This document shows, one piece after another, positions 58,604 to 64,000 of a stretch of DNA of 64,000 nucleotides (positions within the stretch are counted from its first letter, which is position 1; each line of letters begins with the position of its first letter). The notes under the pieces are model-generated. The model was not told the origin of the DNA. It was given only the letters and a program-made list of their open reading frames with translations, and did not search any database. A program made the position numbers and the translations under genes. Origin of the DNA: CAJCIS01 sp965276755 (lineage in GTDB: Bacteria > Pseudomonadota > Alphaproteobacteria > Acetobacterales > Acetobacteraceae); NCBI GenBank assembly GCA_965276755.1, contig OZ255625.1, positions 3,286,001-3,350,000 of the forward strand. The letters run 5' to 3'.

Positions 58604-59020
58604 ATGATTGCTACCCTGCCTCCTGACTACGTGCCCTCGGACGCCGAGGCGTTCATGAACCCCAAGCAGATCGAGTATTTTCGCCAGAAGCTGCTGCGCT
58701 GGCGCGCCGATCTGCTGCGCGAGGCCGATGGCACGCTGGCCAGCCTGTCCGAAGGCGGCATCCACGAGGCCGATATTACCGACCGTGCCAGCGTGGAAAC
58801 CGACCGGGCGTTGGAGCTGCGCACGCGCGACCGCGCCCGCAAGCTGATCAGCAAGATCGACCAGGCGCTGATCCGCGTCGAGAACGGCAGTTACGGCTAC
58901 TGCGACGAGACCGGCGAGCCGATTGGTTTGCGCCGGCTGGAGGCGCGGCCGGTGGCGACGCTTTCGGTGGAGGCGCAGGAGCGGCACGAGCGCATGGAGC
59001 GCGTGCATCGGGATGATTGA
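58604..59020 (+). CDS. dksA: RNA polymerase-binding transcription factor DksA, zinc-independent type
   Basis: DksA enters the RNA polymerase secondary channel and works with ppGpp. The 138-residue product has the coiled coil with the DA-type tip (ITDRASVETDRALELRTRDR), KLISKIDQALIRVENGSYGY and a C-terminal GLRRLEARPVATLSVEAQER. Only one Cys of the classical four-Cys finger remains (GYCDETGEP), as in other alphaproteobacterial DksA proteins. In relatives it lies between fliX and flgH; here flgH is pushed 4.7 kb away. Confidence 0.93.
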   Translation: MIATLPPDYVPSDAEAFMNPKQIEYFRQKLLRWRADLLREADGTLASLSEGGIHEADITDRASVETDRALELRTRDRARKLISKIDQALIRVENGSYGYCDETGEPIGLRRLEARPVATLSVEAQERHERMERVHRDD

Positions 59021-59031
59021 GGGAAGTAAGG

Positions 59032-59131
59032 CTGGGGGAGATGTGCCATCCCCCCCAGACCCCCCGTCGATTTTAGGGCCTCGTTATAAATAATGACGGG
59101 GGGTCTGGGGGGGATGGCACATCTTCCCCAG
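59032..59131. repeat. Element A, two-armed copy at the left edge of the dksA-flgH insert
   Basis: Left arm 59032-59068; right arm 59095-59131 has one change (ATCTTCCCCAG). The loop contains GGGCCTCGTTATAAATAAT. Confidence 0.96.
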
Positions 59132-59145
59132 CCTTCTTCTCAACT

Positions 59146-60039
59146 TCACTCTAAACGAACGTGCCTCTTCAGATGATCGATAAACGCCCGCGTTTTCACC
59201 GGCAGAAAACGGCGCGACGGATAGACGATCCACACGCCGGCATCGAAGCCACGCACCGCGACTTCCCAGCCGGGCAGCACAAGCTCGAGCCGGCCCTTAA
59301 TTACCTCTTCATCGACCAGCCAATCGGCGAGCACGGCAACGCCCAGCCCGTCGAGCGCGCAGCGTTTCAGGACGAGCGTGTTGCTCGTCGCGATCGCGCC
59401 TGCGACCGATACCGTCTCTTCCCGATCCTGTCTGCGAAAAGTCCAGGCTGCACGGCTCTGCAGAATGCCGATCAGGCAGGTGTGGCGGGCAATATCCTGG
59501 GGAACTGCAATGGCGGGGGAAGACCGGAGGTAATCCGGACTGGCGAGCACACGCATGGCGGTCCGCGCGAGGCGTGCAGTGATCCAGTCTCCTGCGGGCC
59601 GAGGCCCAAGCCGCAGCGCCACATCGATCCGTTCCCCAACCAGGTCGACCAGCGCGTCGGTCAGGAAGAGTTCGAGGTCGACATCCGGGAACTCTTCGCG
59701 AAACGACTGCAAGAGCGGCGTGATGACCATCTGGCCGTAGGCGCTGGAGGCGGTGACGCGCAGGCGTCCGCGCGCCCGGCCTGCCAGGCCCAGCGCTTCA
59801 TCGCGTGCCCCAAGCAACTCGTCGATCAAAGGCTCGATGCGCCGGAGATAGCCCTCGCCTGCCTCCGTCAGTTCGAGGCGTCGTGTCGTCCGCTGGAATA
59901 GCCGCAGGCCGAGTTCGGCCTCCAGTGAAGCGATGCTGCGCGAGACGGCGGAGGGGTCGCAGCCGGCGAGCCTCGCCGCGGCGGCGATGCTGCCGCAATG
60001 GGCGACATCGCGGAAAGTCGCCAGACGCTCCAGTTCCAT
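59146..60039 (-). CDS. LysR family transcriptional regulator
   Basis: The 297-residue regulator has the LysR winged helix (LERLATFRDVAHCGSIAAAA, RLAGCDPSAVSRSIASLEAE, LGLRLFQRTTRRLELTEAGE) and a PBP2-type effector domain (GRLRVTASSAYGQMVITPLL). It is divergent from the MBL-DJ-1-NTF2-oxidase genes, the classical LysR layout, and so probably activates them in response to a pathway metabolite. A palindrome overlaps its start codon. Confidence 0.92.
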   Translation of the reverse strand: MELERLATFRDVAHCGSIAAAARLAGCDPSAVSRSIASLEAELGLRLFQRTTRRLELTEAGEGYLRRIEPLIDELLGARDEALGLAGRARGRLRVTASSAYGQMVITPLLQSFREEFPDVDLELFLTDALVDLVGERIDVALRLGPRPAGDWITARLARTAMRVLASPDYLRSSPAIAVPQDIARHTCLIGILQSRAAWTFRRQDREETVSVAGAIATSNTLVLKRCALDGLGVAVLADWLVDEEVIKGRLELVLPGWEVAVRGFDAGVWIVYPSRRFLPVKTRAFIDHLKRHVRLE

Positions 60040-60060
60040 TCGTGCGTTGCTAGCACGAAT
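60038..60060. promoter_or_regulatory. Candidate LysR operator
   Basis: ATTCGTGC-N7-GCACGAAT is a perfect 8-bp inverted repeat that begins at the LysR start codon and extends into the divergent gap. Its spacing suits a LysR dimer (T-N11-A-type) and it could mediate autorepression. Confidence 0.6.
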
Positions 60061-60133
60061 GCCGTGCCGCCGACAGCGTTTACTCAGGGATAGTGCAAGG
60101 CCACTTCAGCTCCTGGGAACAGGAGAGTTTGCC

Positions 60134-61018
60134 ATGATCCGAGCCAATATCGGCACTTACGCGCGCCAGGTCGGCGATGTCACCGTCACTGCCCTGCTCG
60201 ACGGGCAGTTCGAGGGCACCACTTCGCTGATCCTCGGGCCCCAGGAGGCGCAGTCCGAGGCGTGGCTGCGCGAGACGCAGCGCCACGTCCCGCCCCACCT
60301 GTCCATCTCCTGCTTCCTGCTGGAGTTCGCCGATGGGTCCAAGGCGCTGTTCGACGGTGGCTGCGGTCACGCCTTCGGCCCGGTCGCGGGCCTGGCCCCC
60401 AAGGCGCTCGCTTCTCTGGGCGTCAAGCCGGAGGAAATCGGCACGATCCTGGCAAGCCACGCCCACCCCGATCACGTCGTCGGCCTGATCGAGACGGACG
60501 GCACCGCGCGCTATCCGAACGCCGAGCTGGCCATCACGGAGGCCGAGCACGCTTACTGGATGAGCGATGCCAACCGCGCCGCGGCGTCGGACATAAACAA
60601 GCCGTTCTTCGATGGCGCGCGCGCCGGCTTGGGTGGGTATGCGGCCAGGACGCGCCACTTCGGCGACGGCGAGGAGGTGATGCCCGGCATCGAGGCGGTG
60701 TTCCTGCCCGGCCACACACCCGGCCACAGCGGCTTCATCCTGCGGTCCGGGTCGGACGCGCTGTTCCTGTGGGCCGATGTGGTCCACCTGCCCGGCATCC
60801 AATACGCGCACCCCGAGGCCGCGATTGCCTTTGACGTTGACCCTCAGGCGGCGCGCAAAAGCCGCAAGCGGGCGTTCGACCGGGCGAGCGTGGACAATAT
60901 GCTGGTCGCGGGCATCCACCACGATTTTCCGCTGTTCGGCCACCTGCGCGCCCACGGCCAGGCTTTTGCGTGGGATGCGGAGGTTTGGTCGCCCATGGCG
61001 ACGGGTTTGGCAGCTTAG
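60134..61018 (+). CDS. MBL-fold metallo-hydrolase
   Basis: The 294-residue metallo-beta-lactamase-fold hydrolase has ILASHAHPDHVVGLIET (HxHxDH metal site), FLPGHTPGHSGFILR (second His region), LFLWADVVHLPGIQ (bridging Asp) and a final VAGIHHDFPLFGHL. GGAGAG precedes ATG 60134. The closest sub-group resembles lactonase/quorum-quenching-like hydrolases, but substrates vary widely. It is the first gene of the cluster controlled by LysR. Confidence 0.9.
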   Translation: MIRANIGTYARQVGDVTVTALLDGQFEGTTSLILGPQEAQSEAWLRETQRHVPPHLSISCFLLEFADGSKALFDGGCGHAFGPVAGLAPKALASLGVKPEEIGTILASHAHPDHVVGLIETDGTARYPNAELAITEAEHAYWMSDANRAAASDINKPFFDGARAGLGGYAARTRHFGDGEEVMPGIEAVFLPGHTPGHSGFILRSGSDALFLWADVVHLPGIQYAHPEAAIAFDVDPQAARKSRKRAFDRASVDNMLVAGIHHDFPLFGHLRAHGQAFAWDAEVWSPMATGLAA

Positions 61019-61031
61019 GGGAGTCACGACA

Positions 61032-61745
61032 TTGCTGGATCCTGACCGCCACCTGCAGATCGGCTCCCTGCTGTTCGAGGGACTCGATCAGATCGATCTG
61101 ACCGGGCCGTTCGAAGTGCTGTCGCGCATTCCAAACTCAACCTACCGGCTCTACGGCAAGACAACCGATACGGTGCGTGACGTGAAGGGATTGTGTCTGA
61201 CGCCGGACGCGCGCCTGGCAGACGCACCGCCGCTCGACGTGCTCCATGTTCCGGGCGGCGCCGGACAGGAAGCGTTCATGGAGGACGCGGAATTGCTCGA
61301 CTGGCTTGCCGCCCAGGCGGCGTCTGCGCACAGCGTCTTTTCGGTCTGCACCGGCGCCTTCCTTCTCGGCGCGGCCGGGCTCCTGCAGGGACGCAGGGCG
61401 ACGACCCACTGGGCGTCATTTCACCTTCTGCCCTTCTTCGGCGCAATTGCGGTCGATGCGCGCGTCGTTGTCGATGGAAGCTGGGTTTTCGCAGCAGGGG
61501 TGACGGCGGGAATAGACGGCGCGCTGCGCCTGGCAGCCGAATTGCGGGGCGAGCAGGCCGCGCAAATCATTCAGTTGCACATGGCCTACGCGCCCGAGCC
61601 GCCGTTTGACAGCGGAACACCCGGAACCGCGCCGGCCGCTGTGCTGCAAAGTGCACGAAACGCATTCGCGAGCATCGTGGCGCGGCGCGAAGCGACCGCG
61701 CGGCGTGTGGCCGCGAGACTCGGCATCGCCTCTTCGGCCACGTGA
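61032..61745 (+). CDS. DJ-1/PfpI family protein, isonitrile hydratase-like
   Basis: The 237-residue protein has LLFEGLDQIDLTGPFEVLSR, LDVLHVPGGAGQEAFMEDAE, the nucleophile elbow FSVCTGAFLLGAAGLLQGRR and ATTHWASFHLLPFFGA, the pattern of isonitrile hydratase InhA, which adds water to isonitriles to make N-formyl compounds using Cys and Asp. AGGGGAG nine bases before TTG 61032 decides the start, 13 bp after the MBL gene. Other DJ-1 activities (glyoxalase, chaperone) cannot be excluded. Confidence 0.87.
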   Translation: MLDPDRHLQIGSLLFEGLDQIDLTGPFEVLSRIPNSTYRLYGKTTDTVRDVKGLCLTPDARLADAPPLDVLHVPGGAGQEAFMEDAELLDWLAAQAASAHSVFSVCTGAFLLGAAGLLQGRRATTHWASFHLLPFFGAIAVDARVVVDGSWVFAAGVTAGIDGALRLAAELRGEQAAQIIQLHMAYAPEPPFDSGTPGTAPAAVLQSARNAFASIVARREATARRVAARLGIASSAT

Positions 61746-61799
61746 CGCGGTGGCGTTCACCGCCGCAGGACCTAACGCACTCAACCAGGAGCCCTTGCC

Positions 61800-62189
61800 A
61801 TGGACTTGACCCATATCCACGCCTTCACCGCTGCCATGCAACGCAAGGATCTCGGCGCCATGCTCACCCATATGGCCGAGGACGTTACCCTCAACACGCC
61901 GCTTGCCGCGGAGCCTGTGCATGGCAAGGCGGCGATCCGGTCCGTCGTGTCCGCGCTTTTCGATTTGGTCGATCGCTTTGAATTTCGCGAGATCATGCAG
62001 GGAGCGGGGCACGCGTCCGGCTTCCTGCGAATTATCGCTGGACCCCGCGAGCTGGACGGCATGGATTATTGGCGCCTCGACGAAGCCGGCCTGATTGAGG
62101 AAATGACGGTATTATGGCGCCCCCTTCCGGCGGCAATCGCGCTACGAGACGAGCTGGCCCTTGCCGCCGAGGGTGGCGGGTCGGCTTAG
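61800..62189 (+). CDS. Nuclear transport factor 2-like (SnoaL-type) protein
   Basis: The 129-residue protein has an NTF2-like cone: FTAAMQRKDLGAMLTHMAED then VTLNTPLAAEPVHGKAAIRS, DRFEFREIMQGAGHASGFLR and GMDYWRLDEAGLIEEMTVLW. SnoaL-like proteins are small isomerases, cyclases or dehydratases, or binding proteins. AGGAG lies nine bases before ATG 61800. It sits within the LysR-linked cluster and may act on the same small molecule. Confidence 0.85.
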   Translation: MDLTHIHAFTAAMQRKDLGAMLTHMAEDVTLNTPLAAEPVHGKAAIRSVVSALFDLVDRFEFREIMQGAGHASGFLRIIAGPRELDGMDYWRLDEAGLIEEMTVLWRPLPAAIALRDELALAAEGGGSA

Positions 62190-62205
62190 AAATACTGGGG
62201 GAGCG

Positions 62206-63681
62206 ATGGAAAAAATTGGAAGGCGGGGCGCGCTTGGCTTGTCGGCAGCCATTGCCGTGGCGCCCGCCGTGGCGTTTGGCCAATCTGCGCCAAGCGAAAC
62301 GGCGGACGTGGTCGTTATCGGCGGCGGCCTGTCCGGCCTGACGGCGGCGCGCCGCCTGACCGAAGCCGGCCGCCGCGTCATTCTTCTCGAAGCGCGCGAC
62401 CGCGTCGGCGGCCGCACCTATCACGGGCCGATCGGCACGCGGGCCTTTGATCTCGGCGCGCAATTCGTGGGGCCGACGCAGGATCGCGTGCGTGCGCTGG
62501 CGGCGGAGTTCGGCCTGCAGATCAAGCCCGTTTATGGCGGGGGCAAACGCATCTGGGAATTGCGCGATGATCGGCTGGAATTCGGCCAGGGCAATCCGCC
62601 GCTGCCGATCGGCACGCTGCTGGATCTGCCGCACGTCATGGGCCGCATCGATGCGATCGCCAGGCGCGTTGGTGCCGTCGCACCTTGGTCGGCCGCGGAT
62701 GCCACGGCGCTGGACGCGCAAACGGTGGCAAATTGGGCGGCGGCGAATACCTACACGGCCAACACGATGGACCTGCTTGTCTGCTCCACGCGCGCGGTGT
62801 TCGGGGCGGACCCTGACGAACTCTCCATGCTGTTTCTCGCCTATTACACCGCGCAGGGCGACAGCCTGGAGATGCTGACCAACACGCAAGGCGGCGCGCA
62901 AGACAGCATCATCGTCGGCGGCACGCAGCAACTCTCGGTGAAATTGGCCGAAAAGCTCGGCGCAATCGTGCGGCTGAACCAAGCCGTCACACGCATTTCG
63001 CAGGACGCGCAGGGTGTTGTGGTGAGCACGGAAGCGGGTGCGCAGATCCGGGCCGGGCACGCCATCATCGCCATGCCGCCTGTGGCTGCCGGACGCATAG
63101 CGTTCGATCCGCCACTGCCGGCCGAGCGGCACGAATTGCAGCAACGCATGCCGATGGGGCGCTATTACAAAGTGATCGTCACCTACGACAAACCCTTCTG
63201 GCGAGACGCCGGCTACACGGGCGAGGTCGCCAGCGTGCGCGGCCCGATCACCGCGAGCTATGACGACGATCCGGGCGACGGCAGCGGCGGGCTATTGAAT
63301 TTCATCGGTGGCGATCACGCATTGAAATGGCAGGCGCTGGCGCCCGAGGCGCGGCAGGCCGCCGTGCTGGATTGCCTGGCGCGCTGGTTTGGCGAGGCGG
63401 CGCGCCGGCCGACCGCGTTTGGCTATAATCATTGGGCCGAGCAGCCGGAGACGGGCGGCGCACCGGTGGCGATCATGGCGCCTGGCGTGCTGAGCCGGTT
63501 GGGTCCGGCGTTGCGCGCGCCTTGCGGGCGGATACATTGGGCGGGGACGGAGGCGGCGGAGAAGTGGACGGGGTATATGGATGGGGCTATTCGGGCGGGG
63601 GAAGCGGCAGCGTTAAAGATTGGGGGAGATGTGCCATCCCCCCCAAACCCCCCGTCGATTGTTGGACCTCGTTCTAAATAA
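62206..63681 (+). CDS. Flavin monoamine oxidase family protein, exported
   Basis: The FAD-dependent amine oxidase of about 491 residues has a twin-arginine-like leader (EKIGRRGALGLSAAIAVAPA), ADVVVIGGGLSGLTAARRLT (FAD Rossmann), EARDRVGGRTYHG and the C-terminal RIHWAGTEAAEKWTGYMDGA (FAD-binding end). It oxidises amines or amino acids with release of peroxide. GGGGGAG is directly upstream of ATG 62206. The last 20 residues or so (KIGGDVPSPPNPPSIVG and on) are encoded by an element A arm, as with the glycosyltransferase at 616. Confidence 0.9.
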   Translation: MEKIGRRGALGLSAAIAVAPAVAFGQSAPSETADVVVIGGGLSGLTAARRLTEAGRRVILLEARDRVGGRTYHGPIGTRAFDLGAQFVGPTQDRVRALAAEFGLQIKPVYGGGKRIWELRDDRLEFGQGNPPLPIGTLLDLPHVMGRIDAIARRVGAVAPWSAADATALDAQTVANWAAANTYTANTMDLLVCSTRAVFGADPDELSMLFLAYYTAQGDSLEMLTNTQGGAQDSIIVGGTQQLSVKLAEKLGAIVRLNQAVTRISQDAQGVVVSTEAGAQIRAGHAIIAMPPVAAGRIAFDPPLPAERHELQQRMPMGRYYKVIVTYDKPFWRDAGYTGEVASVRGPITASYDDDPGDGSGGLLNFIGGDHALKWQALAPEARQAAVLDCLARWFGEAARRPTAFGYNHWAEQPETGGAPVAIMAPGVLSRLGPALRAPCGRIHWAGTEAAEKWTGYMDGAIRAGEAAALKIGGDVPSPPNPPSIVGPRSK

Positions 63682-63720
63682 TAGACGGGGGGTCTGGGGG
63701 GGATGGCACATCTCCCCCAG
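63620..63720. repeat. Element A, two-armed copy at the right edge of the dksA-flgH insert
   Basis: Left arm 63620-63656 (TTGGGGGAGATG form, CCCCAAACCCCCCGTC) is translated as the oxidase C-terminus; the right arm is 63684-63720. The loop contains TGGACCTCGTTCTAAATAAT. Confidence 0.96.
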
Positions 63721-63729
63721 CTCTTTGGC

Positions 63730-64000
63730 CTAGAATGGCAACAACAAATCCAGCGCCTGCTGCCCATACCTTGGCGTCTGCACATCCGTAAGCTGCCCAC
63801 GCCCGCCGTAACTGATACGCGCCTCCGCCATCCTGTCATGCGGCACGGTATTGTCGCTCGCAATATCCTGCGGGCGGATGACACCGCTGACGCGCAGCTC
63901 ACGCAATTCGCTGTTCACGCGCATCTCCTGCCGCGCCGCCACGACCAGATTGCCGTTGGGCAACACCTGCGTAATCACGCCGGCGAGGCGCAAGGTCACC
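63730..64000 (-). CDS. flgH: Flagellar L-ring protein FlgH (5' end beyond window)
   Basis: The fragment is the C-terminal part of FlgH, the outer-membrane L-ring lipoprotein: GVITQVLPNGNLVVAARQEM, RVNSELRELRVSGVIRPQDI, VPHDRMAEARISYGGRGQLT and DVQTPRYGQQALDLLLPF at the end, which closely follows the family's terminal blocks. Its N-terminus and lipoprotein signal lie to the right of the window. It is on the same strand as flgI but separated from it by about 5.8 kb. Confidence 0.93.
   Translation of the reverse strand, partial: VTLRLAGVITQVLPNGNLVVAARQEMRVNSELRELRVSGVIRPQDIASDNTVPHDRMAEARISYGGRGQLTDVQTPRYGQQALDLLLPF

Overview
The window is GC-rich DNA of an alphaproteobacterium, most likely in the Acetobacteraceae/Rhodospirillales. 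Supporting genes are a PopZ-like DUF2497 gene after a tolC gene and near valS, an NDUFA12 complex I subunit, FliX divergent from flgI, a DksA without the zinc-finger cysteines, and two paralogues resembling the alpha-amino acid ester hydrolases known from Acetobacter. No rRNA, intact tRNA, CRISPR array, phage block or complete transposase was seen.

Layout. 0-3.4 kb: a sugar nucleotidyltransferase cut by the left edge, a TIGR03087-like glycosyltransferase, rpmE and hemW. 3.4-6.6 kb: a small secreted protein, a decayed copy of the hemW tail and a secreted protein with about 14 repeats. 6.6-14.8 kb: pmbA, an M16 protease coupled to thrC, an orphan nuclease-like gene, an antitoxin without a toxin, and mutS. 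14.8-19.5 kb: a VOC protein, a frameshifted methyltransferase, an SDR, a Cys-containing protein and a CPBP protease. 19.5-28.2 kb: secreted proteins including two tandem delta-60 paralogues, a histidine phosphatase, a Tim44-like protein, ygfZ, tolC and popZ. 28.2-30.4 kb: an inserted segment with a Tlde1-like L,D-transpeptidase and its overlapping membrane partner, lying between popZ and valS. 30.4-37.9 kb: valS, a GGDEF protein, ilvD and a GNAT-like protein. 38-44 kb: two ester hydrolase paralogues around a vapBC pair, a hydrolase remnant and a DUF1330 gene, then a RidA-like gene. 44-49.7 kb: a degenerate NrdJ-like protein, NDUFA12, an MlaD-like/DUF2155 operon, otsB, a VTT protein and marR. 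49.8-56 kb: mtnA, DUF983-UPF0262, panC, prpD and a histone H1-like gene. 56-64 kb: flagellar genes (flgN-like, flgJ-like, flgI, fliX, dksA, partial flgH), interrupted by a LysR-controlled metabolic cluster.

The most striking feature is a family of intergenic palindromes. In element A, two 37-bp arms that are exact reverse complements flank a loop of about 25 nt. I found 21 loci: 8 two-armed copies and 13 single or variant arms, nearly all at gene 3' ends. Several arms carry a different palindrome substituted at one internal site. Arms are read in frame as the C-terminal tails of two proteins and supply part of one stop codon. A second family (B, with cores such as GGGGCTCTGCCCC) occurs at five places. 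Two accessory segments that break otherwise conserved neighbourhoods are bordered by these repeats (popZ | B...B | valS and dksA | A...A | flgH), which suggests that the repeats mark or promote recombination. There is no obvious transposase or RAYT gene in the window to explain them.
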